From Streptomyces sp. 71268 (GTDB lineage Bacteria; Actinomycetota; Actinomycetes; Streptomycetales; Streptomycetaceae): DNA of 64,000 nt. Location: the NCBI RefSeq assembly GCF_029392895.1, contig NZ_CP114200.1, positions 2,573,001 through 2,637,000 of the forward strand, given 5' to 3'. The translations under genes were made by a program, and so were the position numbers. Position 1 is the first letter of the stretch, and the number at the start of each line of letters is the position of its first letter. Below the pieces are notes generated by a model. The model did not search any database, was not told where the DNA came from, and saw only the letters and a program-made list of their open reading frames with translations. This document shows positions 45,548 to 55,162 of the stretch, piece by piece.

Positions 45548-46297
45548 ATGGAGCAGACACACAACGGCCTGGGCGGCACAGCGGGAGCTGCCAACGGGGC
45601 CAATGGGGCGCAGCGCCGGGTGCTCGTCGTAGAGGACGATCCCACGATCGTCGACGCCATAGCGGCTCGGCTGCGAGCCGAGGGATTCCAGGTGCGTACG
45701 GCCGGGGATGGGCCGGCCGCCGTGGACACGGCCGAGGCGTGGCAGCCCGATCTGCTGGTGCTCGATGTGATGCTGCCGGGGTTCGACGGACTTGAGGTGT
45801 GCCGTCGGGTCCAGGCGCAGCGACCGGTGCCGGTGCTCATGCTGACCGCGCGCGACGACGAGACCGACATGTTGGTGGGCCTCGGGGTCGGTGCCGACGA
45901 CTACATGACGAAGCCGTTCTCGATGCGCGAACTGGCGGCGCGGGTTCACGTGCTCCTGCGCCGGGTGGAACGGGCGGCGCTCGCCGCGCACACGCCCCGT
46001 ACGGGCATCCTGCGGCTCGGCGAGTTGGAGATCGATCACGCGCAGCGGCGGGTGCGGGTGCGGGGTTCGGACGTTCACCTCACGCCGACGGAGTTCGATC
46101 TGTTGGTCTGCCTGGCGAACACGCCTCGCGCGGTCCTCTCACGAGAGCAGTTGCTGGCCGAGGTGTGGGACTGGGCCGACGCGTCGGGCACGCGCACCGT
46201 GGACAGCCACATCAAGGCGCTGCGGCGCAAGATCGGCGCGGAGCGTATCCGTACGGTGCACGGCGTCGGGTACGCCTTGGAGACGCCGGCCGCATGA
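45548..46297 (+). CDS. OmpR-family response regulator
   Basis: 249 residues from MEQTHNGLGG; an upstream ATG at 45497 is possible. The receiver domain runs from RRVLVVEDDPTIVDAIAARL, with phospho-Asp in LLVLDVMLPGFDG and Lys in DYMTKPFSMREL. The C-terminal winged helix is ILRLGELEIDHAQRRV to GTRTVDSHIKALRRKIGAERIRTVHGVGYALE. A sensor kinase gene of the matching type is 1.7 kb downstream on the same strand. The interval is repeat-rich and has no convincing gene, unusual for a kinase/regulator pair. From memory, the order lon, spermidine-synthase-like, regulator, kinase, kgd also occurs in S. coelicolor. Confidence 0.95.
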   Translation: MEQTHNGLGGTAGAANGANGAQRRVLVVEDDPTIVDAIAARLRAEGFQVRTAGDGPAAVDTAEAWQPDLLVLDVMLPGFDGLEVCRRVQAQRPVPVLMLTARDDETDMLVGLGVGADDYMTKPFSMRELAARVHVLLRRVERAALAAHTPRTGILRLGELEIDHAQRRVRVRGSDVHLTPTEFDLLVCLANTPRAVLSREQLLAEVWDWADASGTRTVDSHIKALRRKIGAERIRTVHGVGYALETPAA

Positions 46298-46805
46298 ATG
46301 GTGAGCGCCGGGTCGGCTTGGCGGACCCGGCCGCCGCCCGCGATGCGCGCCTGGCACCGTCCGTGCGCGGGAGCACCCGTTGTCGGTTCGGGCACTCCTC
46401 CGGGGTGCGGCCGGTCGGCCCCGCGCGGCCCGTCGCTAGTGGCCGGCGGGCCGCCCGCGGCAGGCCATGGCCGGTCACCCGGAACGGGCAGGCCGCGTGT
46501 CAGGCCGGTCGGCGCCGCCGTGCCCGTGCGGCCGAGGACCTCCGACCAGAGGTTCGGCTCTGATCGACCGATCGCATCCGACTGACCGGCTGGTGGGGCC
46601 GGCCACGGGGTCGGGCGCGCCCGTGCCCACGACCATGCGCACGCCCCCGCACCATGCGGGCTGACCAGCGAACGGGGCCAAGCACCACATGAATGACATC
46701 CGCCCAGCCGCCCACGCGTGCGCCAGTTCGGGGAACGCTGTGTGGGGGCGAACTGTCTCGACCGGACCGGTGCGGCAAACGGTCGCTCCGGCCAGCGTCG
46801 CTGCG

Positions 46806-46891
46806 GATGCTGCGGCAGTTCTCGGTGCTGCGGCAGTGCTCGGTGCTGTGGCAGTGCTCGATGCCGTGGCGCTGCTCGATGCCGTGGCCTC
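46806..46891. repeat. 18-bp tandem repeat, about 4.7 copies
   Basis: Units GGTGCTGCGGCAGTGCTC-like start at 46806, 46824, 46842, 46860 and 46878 (last partial), drifting from left to right. The 18-bp period is a multiple of three. Confidence 0.8.
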
Positions 46892-47718
46892 GTCCGCCTA
46901 CACCTCGCCCGCCGGCGCCTCGCCGACCTTCGTCGCGGCAGACGGTAGGCGCGGGGGGATGGACGAGTACGCCTCCTGGGGCACGGTCAGCACCGCGTGG
47001 CTGGCGGAGGGCGCCGCCGGGGCTCCGTGTGTCGGGCGTACTGCCGCGCGTTTGGCCTTCCGTGGTTCGGCCGGCGCCGCCACGGGTACGTGTGTCGCTC
47101 GCCTCGCGGCTCGGCCTGTCCGGGCGGTGCTTATCGCCGGTGTAGCGGTCCGCATCGAGGCCGAGGCCGGGGCCGGATTGGCCACGGCTGGCGAGGGCGT
47201 GCCCGGCCCGCAGGGGGCGCCGCGTCAGTCGAACGGAGCAGGCATGACGTACGCGACACGCGCGACATGCCCGAAGCCCGTGGCGGACGCCGCGTGCGCC
47301 GCGCACACCGCGTACACAGCGCCCGCGGCGAACGCGGCCAGCGCGGGACTCAGCCAGCAGGGCGCGGCCCCCACGATCGGCCCCATACGCGGAGTGCGGG
47401 CAATACGCACGGCACGCCCGGTCGCCCCAACCCGCCCGATTCCTCCAGCGTGCCCCGCCTTCCCGGCTTCCCCGGCGGGTCCCACCCGCCCAGTTCCCCG
47501 GCGAGCCCGGCGTCGGCCCCCGACCCGACGCCAACGACCACACACCAAGCCCGCAGCCCAGCACGCACGGCGCGCCCCAAGCTCCCGGAGGCCACTACGC
47601 CCACGCCACCCGCCACACCGACAACCCCCCGGACATCCCCTGCCCCCGCCGCACCCACCACTCCCCCGAACCCGACCTCCCCCTCCCCTGCCCCAGCCCT
47701 CGCGAGAGGCGCCGCCCG

Positions 47719-47826
47719 CACGAGACGCACAGCTCCCACAGGACGCACCACCCCCACGAGAGACACAGCTCCCACGGGATGCACCGCCCTCACAAGGGGC
47801 GCAGCTCCCACGGGACGCAGCACCGC
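47719..47826. repeat. 36-bp tandem repeat, three copies
   Basis: Units start at 47719, 47755 and 47791, each opening with CACGAGACGCACAGCTCCCA or a close variant. They are contiguous without spacers and not palindromic. Confidence 0.8.
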
Positions 47827-48023
47827 CCCCGCCAACGGTGTCGTCCCCACAGGACACATCACCCCCACACGCCGCCCGAGGCACCCGTGAGGGCCGCGGG
47901 GACCCGCGGTACGGGCGTCGACAAGGGCGAGGGGCGGCTGGCGCGGGAGCGGTCGTGGCGCGGGGAGTGGCAGGAGTGGCGAAGGGAACGACATACGGAA
48001 CGGCGGGAGCGGCGCGTGGACGA

Positions 48024-48072
48024 GCGAGGGTGGCGGATGCCGGTGCGAGGGTGGCGGATGCCGGTGCGAGGG
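48024..48072 (+). repeat. 21-bp tandem repeat that duplicates the kinase ribosome site and ATG
   Basis: GCGAGGGTGGCGGATGCCGGT occurs twice without change (48024-48044, 48045-48065), followed by a partial third copy. Each full copy contains GAGGG, 6 nt, then an ATG in the kinase frame (48037 and 48058). Confidence 0.85.
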
Positions 48073-49239
48073 CGGTGGGTGACGGAGTCGGCGGATCGCG
48101 CAGGGCAAAAGTGGCGGTTCCCGCGTGCCCGTAAGCGGGTCGCGGCGGCGCTGAGCTGGTTGTGGGAGGCGCTGCGCCCGCTTGATCCGTACCGTTCGGT
48201 GAAGGCCGCTCTGGGTGCGTTGGTGATCGTCTCGGTGATCATCACGACGCTGCTGGTGTTCGTGGCGGTGCGGTCGGAGACCGAGCTGCGGATCATCACG
48301 ATCTTCTCGATCATCGCCTCGCTCCTGGTCACGCAGTTCGTGGCGCACGGTCTGACCGCGCCGCTGGACGAGATGACCGAGGTCACCCAGGCGATGGCGC
48401 ACGGGAACTACACGCGGCGGGTGCGGGCGGCCGGCCGGCGGGACGAGTTCGGTGCCCTCGCGGCGTCGTTCAACCGCATGGCCGCCGACCTGGAGGCGGT
48501 CGACAGGCACCGTAAGGAACTGGTCGCCAACGTCTCGCACGAGCTGCGCACGCCGATCGCGGCGTTGCGCGCGGTGCTGGAGAACGTGGTGGACGGCGTT
48601 TCGGACGCCGATCCGGAGACGATGCGTACGGCGCTCAAGCAGACGGAGCGGCTCGGCCGGCTCGTGGAGCAGTTGCTCGACCTGTCGCGCCTCGACAACG
48701 GCGTGGTGCCGTTGCACGCGCGCTCCTTCGAGGTGTGGCCGTATCTGGCGGGCATCCTCAAGGAGGCCAGCATGGCCAGCGGGGCGCGCGCGGCGGCGGC
48801 CGGTTCGTCCGGGGTGAGCGCGCGCGGGGACGTGCACCTGCACCTGGACGTCTCGCCCCTCGACCTCACCGCGACGGCGGACACGGAGCGACTGCACCAG
48901 GTGGTGGCCAACCTGATCGACAACGCGATCAAGCACAGCCCCCGGCGCGGCCGGGTCACGGTGCGGGCGCGCGGCGGCGAGGCGCCACAGAGCCTGGTGC
49001 TCGAGGTGCTGGACGAGGGGCCGGGGATTCCCGAGGCCGAGCGGCACCGTGTCTTCGAGCGTTTCAACCGGGGCGGGCCCGAGCACAAGGGTCCCGGTAG
49101 CGACGGCGGCACCGGGCTCGGCCTGGCCATCGCTCGCTGGGCCGTGGATCTCCACGGAGGTCGGATCAGAGTGGCCGAATCCCCCCGGGGGTGCCGGATC
49201 CAGGTCACTCTTCCGGGCAACGTGCGGGAGGCACGTTGA
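48037..49239 (+). CDS. Sensor histidine kinase (HAMP, HisKA, HATPase)
   Basis: 400 residues from the first ATG in the 21-bp repeat; 48058 or GTG starts nearby are equally possible. The order is a short basic N-terminus, a hydrophobic segment (ALGALVIVSVIITTLLVFVAV), a second hydrophobic stretch (IITIFSIIASLLVTQFVA) and HAMP (LTAPLDEMTEVTQAMAHGNYTRRV). The HisKA box HELRTPIAALRAVLENVVDG has the phospho-His, and the HATPase has VVANLIDNAIKHS, DEGPGIP and GGTGLGLAIARWAVDLHGG. It is a membrane kinase that likely phosphorylates the OmpR-type regulator upstream. The periplasmic loop is almost absent, so it probably senses within the membrane. Confidence 0.93.
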   Translation: MPVRGWRMPVRGRWVTESADRAGQKWRFPRARKRVAAALSWLWEALRPLDPYRSVKAALGALVIVSVIITTLLVFVAVRSETELRIITIFSIIASLLVTQFVAHGLTAPLDEMTEVTQAMAHGNYTRRVRAAGRRDEFGALAASFNRMAADLEAVDRHRKELVANVSHELRTPIAALRAVLENVVDGVSDADPETMRTALKQTERLGRLVEQLLDLSRLDNGVVPLHARSFEVWPYLAGILKEASMASGARAAAAGSSGVSARGDVHLHLDVSPLDLTATADTERLHQVVANLIDNAIKHSPRRGRVTVRARGGEAPQSLVLEVLDEGPGIPEAERHRVFERFNRGGPEHKGPGSDGGTGLGLAIARWAVDLHGGRIRVAESPRGCRIQVTLPGNVREAR

Positions 49240-49478
49240 CGTATGGTCGGTGACGGAAGCACGCATTCGACCGAGTGCGGGCGCGGCGCGCCCTTGCCTG
49301 GTACGGGTGTCATGCGGGGAACCCCGTGTGTTTCCCGCCAAGTCATGCCTCGAAACCCGTCGATCAATGTGATGTATGCGACGCATGGCCCGTGCGGCCT
49401 GCACCAAACGTCCCAACAGGCGTAGCCTTTATTTCCGCTGTCCACCACCTTAGGAAGCGGAAGAGGGCGGTTGCCGCC

Positions 49479-52400
49479 GTGTCGCCACAGTCCCCCAACA
49501 CTTCGAGCATCTCGACCGACCCCGACGGGCAGGGGAAGACCCCGCCCGCCGAGTTCGGACCCAATGAGTGGCTCGTCGACGAGATCTACCAGCAGTACCT
49601 CCAGGACCCGAACTCGGTAGACCGAGCCTGGTGGGACTTCTTCGCCGACTACAAGCCGGGCAAGGACGGGGCGTCGGCCCCGGCAGCGGCGGGGGGAGTA
49701 GCAGCTCCGCCGGGCCCGGGAACCGGGGCCGCACCGAACGCTTCCGCCCCGGCCACACCGCAGGCGCCCGCGAGCGCCCCCCAGGCCGCCGGGCAACCCG
49801 CGGCCAGCGCCCCGGCACCCGCCGCGGCGCAACCCGCCGCCGCGCAACCCGCGCCCGCGAAGGCGGAGCCGGCCAAGGCCGCGCCCGCCGCCAAGGCCGC
49901 GCCCGCCAAGGCCACCCCCGCCGACCGGCCGGCCCCCAAGCCCGCCGCGAAGCAGGAGACACCGAGCGCCGGGCCCGAGCTGGTGACGCTGCGCGGCCCG
50001 TCGGCCGCGGTCGCGAAGAACATGAACGCCTCGCTCGAACTGCCCACGGCCACGTCCGTGCGCGCGGTTCCGGTGAAGCTGCTGTTCGACAACCGCATCG
50101 TCATCAACAACCACCTCAAGCGCGCCCGCGGCGGCAAGGTGTCCTTCACGCACCTCATCGGCTTCGCCATGGTGCAGGCGCTGAAGGCCATGCCGTCGAT
50201 GAACTACTCCTTCACGGAGAAGGACGGCAAGCCGACGCTGGTCAAGCCGGAGCACATCAACCTCGGCCTCGCCATCGACCTGGTCAAGCCCAACGGTGAC
50301 CGGCAGCTCGTCGTCGCGGCGATCAAGAAGGCCGAGACGCTCAACTTCTTCGAGTTCTGGCAGGCGTACGAGGACATCGTCCGCCGGGCCCGGGACAACA
50401 AGCTGACGATGGAGGACTTCACCGGAGTCACCGCGTCGCTGACCAACCCGGGCGGCATCGGCACCGTGCACTCGGTGCCGCGGCTGATGCCCGGCCAGGG
50501 CCTGATCATCGGCGTCGGCGCGATGGACTACCCGGCGGAGTTCCAGGGCACCTCGCAGGACACCCTGAACCGCCTCGGTGTCGCCAAGGTCATGACGCTG
50601 ACCAGCACCTACGACCACCGCGTGATCCAGGGCGCCGCCTCCGGCGAGTTCCTGCGCGTGATGAACCAGTTGCTGCTGGGCGAGAACGAGTTCTTCGACG
50701 ACATCTTCAAGTCGCTGCGCATCCCGTACGAGCCGATCCGTTGGCTGCGGGACATCGACGCCTCGCACGACGACGATGTCACCAAGGCCGCCCGCGTCTT
50801 CGAGCTGATCCACTCCTACCGGGTCCGCGGCCACGTCATGGCCGACACCGACCCGCTGGAGTACCGCCAGCGCAAGCACCCCGACCTGGACATCACCGAG
50901 CACGGGCTCACGCTGTGGGACCTGGAGCGCGAGTTCGCGGTCGGCGGCTTCTCCGGCAAGTCGATGATGAAGCTGCGCGACATCCTCGGCGTGCTGCGGG
51001 ACTCGTACTGCCGCACCACCGGCATCGAGTTCATGCACATCCAGGACCCGAAGCAGCGCAAGTGGATCCAGGACCGGGTGGAGCGCCCGCACTCCAAGCC
51101 GGAGCGCGAGGAGCAGCTGCGCATCCTGCGCCGGCTGAACGCGGCCGAGGCGTTCGAGACGTTCCTGCAGACCAAGTACGTCGGCCAGAAGCGGTTCTCG
51201 CTCGAGGGCGGCGAATCGGTCATCCCGCTGCTCGACGCCGTGATCGACTCGGCCGCCGAGGCGCGCCTGGACGAGGTCGTCATCGGCATGGCCCACCGTG
51301 GCCGGCTGAACGTGCTGGCCAACATCGTCGGCAAGTCGTACGCGCAGATCTTCCGGGAGTTCGAGGGCAACCTCGACCCGAAGTCGATGCACGGTTCCGG
51401 CGACGTGAAGTACCACCTGGGCGCCGAGGGCACCTTCACGGGCCTGGACGGCGAGCAGATCCAGGTCTCGCTGACCGCCAACCCCTCCCACCTGGAGGCG
51501 GTGGACCCGGTCGTCGAGGGTGTCGCGCGCGCCAAGCAGGACATCATCGGCAAGGGCGGCACGGACTTCACCGTGCTGCCGGTGGCGCTGCACGGTGACG
51601 CGGCCTTCGCGGGCCAGGGCGTCGTCGCGGAGACGCTGAACATGTCGCAGTTGCGCGGCTACCGCACCGGCGGCACCGTGCACATCGTCATCAACAACCA
51701 GGTCGGCTTCACCGCCGCCCCGGCCGCGTCCCGCTCCTCGATGTACGCCACCGACGTGGCCCGCATGATCGAGGCGCCGATCTTCCACGTGAACGGTGAC
51801 GACCCGGAGGCCGTGGTCCGCGTCGCGCGGCTGGCCTTCGAGTTCCGCCAGGCGTTCAACAAGGACGTGGTCATCGACCTCATCTGCTACCGCCGCCGTG
51901 GCCACAACGAGACCGACAACCCCGGTTTCACCCAGCCGCTGATGTACGACCTGATCGACAAGAAGCGCTCGGTGCGCAAGCTGTACACCGAGTCGCTGAT
52001 CGGCCGGGGCGACATCACGCTGGAGGAGGCCGAGCAGGCGCTGCAGGACTTCCAGGGTCAACTGGAGAAGGTCTTCACCGAGGTGCGGGACGCCACGTCG
52101 GCCCCCGCCCCGGCGGAGGTGCCGCAGCCGCAGGCCGAGTTCCCGGTGCACGTGGAGACCGCGGTCTCCCGGGAGGTCATCAAGCGGATCGCCGAGTCGC
52201 AGGTCAACGTGCCCGACCGGGTCACGGTCCACCCGCGGCTGCTGCCGCAGCTCCAGCGCCGGATGGCGATGATCGAGGACGACACGATCGACTGGGGCAT
52301 GGGTGAGACGCTGGCCATCGGCTCGCTGCTGATGGAGGGCACGCCGGTGCGGCTCGCCGGCCAGGACTCGCGGCGCGGCACGTTCGGCCAGCGCCACGCG

Positions 52401-53342
52401 GTGCTGGTGGACCGGGAGACCGGCGAGGACTACACCCCGCTGCTCTACCTCTCCGAGGACCAGGCCCGGTACAACGTCTACGACTCGCTGCTGAGCGAGT
52501 ACGCGGCGATGGGCTTCGAGTACGGCTACTCGCTGGCCCGGCCGGAGTCGCTGGTCATGTGGGAGGCGCAGTTCGGTGACTTCGTCAACGGCGCGCAGAC
52601 CGTCGTGGACGAGTTCATCTCCTCCTCCGAGCAGAAGTGGGGCCAGACCTCCGGCGTCACGCTGCTGCTGCCGCACGGCTACGAGGGCCAGGGCCCGGAC
52701 CACTCCTCGGCCCGCCCCGAGCGCTTCCTGCAGCTGTGCGCGCAGAACAACATGACCGTCGCCATGCCGACACTGCCGTCGAACTACTTCCACCTGCTGC
52801 GCTGGCAGGTGCACAACCCGCACCACAAGCCGCTGATCATCTTCACGCCGAAGATGCTGCTGCGGCTGAAGGCGGCGGCCTCCAAGACGGAGGAGTTCAC
52901 CACCGGCGGCTTCCGCCCGGTGATCGGCGACCCGGTGGCCGAGGCCAACGCGGCGAACGTGCGCAAGGTCGTCTTCTGCTCCGGCAAGGTCTACTACGAC
53001 CTGGTCGCCGAGCGGGACAAGCGGGGCGCGAACGACACGGCGCTGGTCCGTATCGAGCGGCTGTACCCGCTGCCCGGCAAGGAGCTCCAGGCCGAGATGG
53101 CCAAGTACCCGGGCGTGCAGCAGTACGTCTGGGCGCAGGAGGAGCCCGGCAACCAGGGCGCCTGGCCGTTCATCGCGCTGAACCTGATCGACCACCTGGA
53201 CCTGGGCGTGGGCGCCGACCTGCCGCCGGCCGAGCGACTGCGTCGGGTCTCCCGGCCGCACTCCTCGTCCCCGGCCGTCGGTTCCAACAAGCGGCACCAG
53301 GCCGAGCAGCAGGCACTGGTCAACGAGGTGTTCGACCTCTAG
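49479..53342 (+). CDS. kgd: Multifunctional 2-oxoglutarate decarboxylase/dehydrogenase E1-E2 component (Kgd)
   Basis: 1287 residues from the GTG at 49479 ([10 protein letters not shown]). The start peptide [27 protein letters not shown] is typical of the family. An Ala/Pro/Lys linker (about 65-165) precedes an E2-type acyltransferase domain with [12 protein letters not shown]. The E1 part has the thiamine diphosphate motif from GDAAFAGQG to VINNQ and ends in the usual [19 protein letters not shown]. There is no lipoyl domain, as in Mycobacterium Kgd, so it works with a separate lipoyl protein and E3. It converts 2-oxoglutarate in the TCA cycle. FHA-protein (GarA-type) inhibition is known in relatives, not visible here. 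Confidence 0.98.
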   Translation: MSPQSPNTSSISTDPDGQGKTPPAEFGPNEWLVDEIYQQYLQDPNSVDRAWWDFFADYKPGKDGASAPAAAGGVAAPPGPGTGAAPNASAPATPQAPASAPQAAGQPAASAPAPAAAQPAAAQPAPAKAEPAKAAPAAKAAPAKATPADRPAPKPAAKQETPSAGPELVTLRGPSAAVAKNMNASLELPTATSVRAVPVKLLFDNRIVINNHLKRARGGKVSFTHLIGFAMVQALKAMPSMNYSFTEKDGKPTLVKPEHINLGLAIDLVKPNGDRQLVVAAIKKAETLNFFEFWQAYEDIVRRARDNKLTMEDFTGVTASLTNPGGIGTVHSVPRLMPGQGLIIGVGAMDYPAEFQGTSQDTLNRLGVAKVMTLTSTYDHRVIQGAASGEFLRVMNQLLLGENEFFDDIFKSLRIPYEPIRWLRDIDASHDDDVTKAARVFELIHSYRVRGHVMADTDPLEYRQRKHPDLDITEHGLTLWDLEREFAVGGFSGKSMMKLRDILGVLRDSYCRTTGIEFMHIQDPKQRKWIQDRVERPHSKPEREEQLRILRRLNAAEAFETFLQTKYVGQKRFSLEGGESVIPLLDAVIDSAAEARLDEVVIGMAHRGRLNVLANIVGKSYAQIFREFEGNLDPKSMHGSGDVKYHLGAEGTFTGLDGEQIQVSLTANPSHLEAVDPVVEGVARAKQDIIGKGGTDFTVLPVALHGDAAFAGQGVVAETLNMSQLRGYRTGGTVHIVINNQVGFTAAPAASRSSMYATDVARMIEAPIFHVNGDDPEAVVRVARLAFEFRQAFNKDVVIDLICYRRRGHNETDNPGFTQPLMYDLIDKKRSVRKLYTESLIGRGDITLEEAEQALQDFQGQLEKVFTEVRDATSAPAPAEVPQPQAEFPVHVETAVSREVIKRIAESQVNVPDRVTVHPRLLPQLQRRMAMIEDDTIDWGMGETLAIGSLLMEGTPVRLAGQDSRRGTFGQRHAVLVDRETGEDYTPLLYLSEDQARYNVYDSLLSEYAAMGFEYGYSLARPESLVMWEAQFGDFVNGAQTVVDEFISSSEQKWGQTSGVTLLLPHGYEGQGPDHSSARPERFLQLCAQNNMTVAMPTLPSNYFHLLRWQVHNPHHKPLIIFTPKMLLRLKAAASKTEEFTTGGFRPVIGDPVAEANAANVRKVVFCSGKVYYDLVAERDKRGANDTALVRIERLYPLPGKELQAEMAKYPGVQQYVWAQEEPGNQGAWPFIALNLIDHLDLGVGADLPPAERLRRVSRPHSSSPAVGSNKRHQAEQQALVNEVFDL

Positions 53343-53351
53343 TGGCGACGT

Positions 53352-53386
53352 GCGGCCGGCACCCGCTGAGAGCGGAAGCCGGCCGC
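53352..53386 (+). terminator. Hairpin after kgd
   Basis: GCGGCCGGC and GCCGGCCGC make a perfect 9-bp stem 10 nt past the stop. A stronger hairpin follows at 53413. Confidence 0.55.
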
Positions 53387-53412
53387 GCGGGCCGTTGAAG
53401 CGGTACGAAGCA

Positions 53413-53448
53413 AGGGCCCGGCCCCGTTTCCGAACGGGGCCGGGCCCT
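53413..53448. terminator. Strong bidirectional terminator between kgd and the GlxA-type gene
   Basis: A perfect 16-bp stem with a TCCG tetraloop: AGGGCCCGGCCCCGTT and its complement. It lies between convergent genes and should stop transcription from both sides. Confidence 0.85.
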
Positions 53449-53564
53449 CGCGCGTGGCGGGGGGCGGCTCCGAGGTGGCCCCGGGGCGCGGCGGGCTCGG
53501 AGCGGAAGACGAGGCGGGGGCGGCCCCCGGGGCGGCGCGGCGCTGGCGTCAGGTGGCGCGGGGC

Positions 53565-54476
53565 TCAAGCGGCGCGGGCGCGCAGCCTGCGGAGCATGCG
53601 GGCGTCCTCGAAGCCCACGTCCCGCGCGGCGGCCTCCACCGTCGCGCCGTGGCTGATCAGGTGCGCGGCGCGCTCCAGGCGCAGCGTCTGCTGGTAGCGC
53701 AGCGGAGTCAGGCCGCCGGTGGCGCGGCCGAAGAGCCGGGTCAGGGTGCGTTGGCTGACGCCGGCGTGGTCGGCCAGCCGGGCGAGCGTCAGGGGCTCGG
53801 TGAAGCGGGCGTCGATGAGGTCCTGGACGCGGTGGACGGTGTCGTCCAGGTGCGCGCGGTGCCGCAGCATGGCGCTGGTCTGCGGTTCGTGGCCGTTGCG
53901 GCGGGCGTAGACGACCATGCCGCGCGCGACCCGGGCGGCCAGCGCCGGGCCGTGTCGTACGGAGAGCAGGTGCAGCGCCAGGTCGATGCCGCTGGCGATG
54001 CCCGCCGAGGTCACCACCCGGTCGTCGGAGGTGAACAGCACGTCGCGGACGACGGTGGCCCGCGGGTAGCGGGCGGCCAGCTCGTCCTGGTGCGCGTGGT
54101 GGGTGGTGCAGCGGCGGCCGTCCAGGAGGCCGGCTCGGCCCAGCGCCTCCGCCCCGGCGCACACGCTGGCCACGGTGCCCCCCGCGGCGTGGTGCGCGCG
54201 CATCCGCTCCAGGAGCGCGGGGCCGGGGCCCGGCCCCGCGCGCAGCGTGGTCGTCTGCCAGCCGGGGACCACGACGAGGTCGCCCGGCCCCAGCGTCGGC
54301 CACCGGGTCCCGGCGGTCAGCGGCAGCCCCTGGGCGCTGGGTACGTCTTCGTGTTCGGCCACGTAACTGAGCCGGTAGGGCTGCCCGCAGCTCACCGCCG
54401 TGCCGAAGACCTGGGCCGGCCCGGCGACGTCGAGCAGGTGGACCTGGGGCAGCAGGACGAAGACGACGTGGCTCAC
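53565..54476 (-). CDS. GlxA-family regulator (DJ-1/PfpI domain plus AraC helix-turn-helix)
   Basis: 303 residues from a GTG overlapping the stop of the isochorismatase gene by 4 nt. The N-terminal DJ-1/PfpI-like domain contains VSHVVFVLLPQVHLLDVAGPAQVF and the nucleophile-elbow-like VASVCAGAEALGRAGLL. The C-terminal AraC-type domain is IDARFTEPLTLARLADHAGVSQRTLTRLFGRATGGLTPLRYQQTLRLERAAHLI. The family usually activates nearby catabolic or defence genes. Overlap with the hydrolase gene indicates a common transcript, so the two act together. Confidence 0.93.
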   Translation of the reverse strand: MSHVVFVLLPQVHLLDVAGPAQVFGTAVSCGQPYRLSYVAEHEDVPSAQGLPLTAGTRWPTLGPGDLVVVPGWQTTTLRAGPGPGPALLERMRAHHAAGGTVASVCAGAEALGRAGLLDGRRCTTHHAHQDELAARYPRATVVRDVLFTSDDRVVTSAGIASGIDLALHLLSVRHGPALAARVARGMVVYARRNGHEPQTSAMLRHRAHLDDTVHRVQDLIDARFTEPLTLARLADHAGVSQRTLTRLFGRATGGLTPLRYQQTLRLERAAHLISHGATVEAAARDVGFEDARMLRRLRARAA

Positions 54477-55024
54477 CCGGTCGATGATCCCTGTTCGGCG
54501 GCCAGCTCCGCCACCGTCGCGATGCGGGCGAACCGGTCCCGCAGGGCCACCTCGGTGCGCTCGATGATCTCCTCGGCGCTGAGACCGCCGAGCGGGTTGG
54601 TGGTGGTGGCGTCGGTGACGAGGACGGCCGCGTACCCCAGGTCGCTGGCGAGCCGGGTGGTGGTCTCCACGCACTGTTCGGTACGGATGCCGCACAGCCA
54701 CATCTCGCCCACGCCCGCGCGGGTCAGCAGGTGCTGGAGGTTGGTGGTGGTGAAGGCGTTGTGCACCGTCTTGCGCAGCACGGGCTCGTCGGGCGCCGGC
54801 TCGTCCAACTCCGCGAGGAAGCGGACGTGTCCCGAGTCGGGGTCGAAGGGGGTGCCGCTGCCGGGCGCGGTGTGCAGCACCCACACCACGAGGTCGCCGC
54901 TCGCGCGGGCGAGCCGGACCAGTCGGTTGACCGGCTCGGCGATCTTCGGGTTGCCGATCCGCTCCCACGAGGGGAGGGCGCGGAAGGATTCCTGGACATC
55001 GATGACGATGAGTGCTCGCTTCAT
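54473..55024 (-). CDS. Isochorismatase-family cysteine hydrolase
   Basis: 183 residues from MKRALIVIDVQESFRAL. The catalytic Asp is in IVIDVQ near residue 8, with the Lys in LRKTVHNAF and the Cys in LCGIRTEQCVETTTRLASDLGYAAVLVTDATTT. This triad defines isochorismatase-like hydrolases such as nicotinamidases and ureido-acid hydrolases. The substrate is unknown. It is translationally coupled to the GlxA-type regulator downstream. Confidence 0.93.
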   Translation of the reverse strand: MKRALIVIDVQESFRALPSWERIGNPKIAEPVNRLVRLARASGDLVVWVLHTAPGSGTPFDPDSGHVRFLAELDEPAPDEPVLRKTVHNAFTTTNLQHLLTRAGVGEMWLCGIRTEQCVETTTRLASDLGYAAVLVTDATTTNPLGGLSAEEIIERTEVALRDRFARIATVAELAAEQGSSTG

Positions 55025-55162
55025 GCCACCCATGGTGGCCAGCGCGTACGGGCGGTCGACAGGCCCGATCCAGGCTGGCGGCGGACCGATCTGGTCAGCC
55101 CGCCGCCGGCCCCGGGCCGGGCGGCGGCGCGAACGGCCGCCCGGCCGGGCCGGGCGGCGTGG

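Larger units (their letters stand above)
46298..48036. other. 1.7-kb repeat-rich, low-complexity interval between regulator and kinase
   Basis: Several long frames are open on both strands, but their translations are strings of Ala, Pro, Arg and Gly with no domain and poor ribosome sites. It contains an 18-bp tandem array (46806-46891) and a 36-bp array (47719-47826). A plus frame from 46689 reads continuously into the kinase region and encodes Pro-rich 12-residue repeats (ARDAQLPQDAPP-type), but is not supported as a gene. Confidence 0.5.

Noticed and set aside
47719..47826. 36-bp repeats considered as a CRISPR array
   Set aside because: Repeats are contiguous without spacers, imperfect, and no cas genes are near.
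46689..48134. Plus-strand frame with Pro-rich 12-residue repeats between regulator and kinase
   Set aside because: Poor ribosome site, odd composition (many Cys and Ala early, Arg/Pro later) and overlap with the kinase start. Kept as a finding, not as a gene.
48408..53297. Minus-strand frame of 1629 codons opposite kgd
   Set aside because: Shadow of kgd, which is unmistakable on the plus strand.
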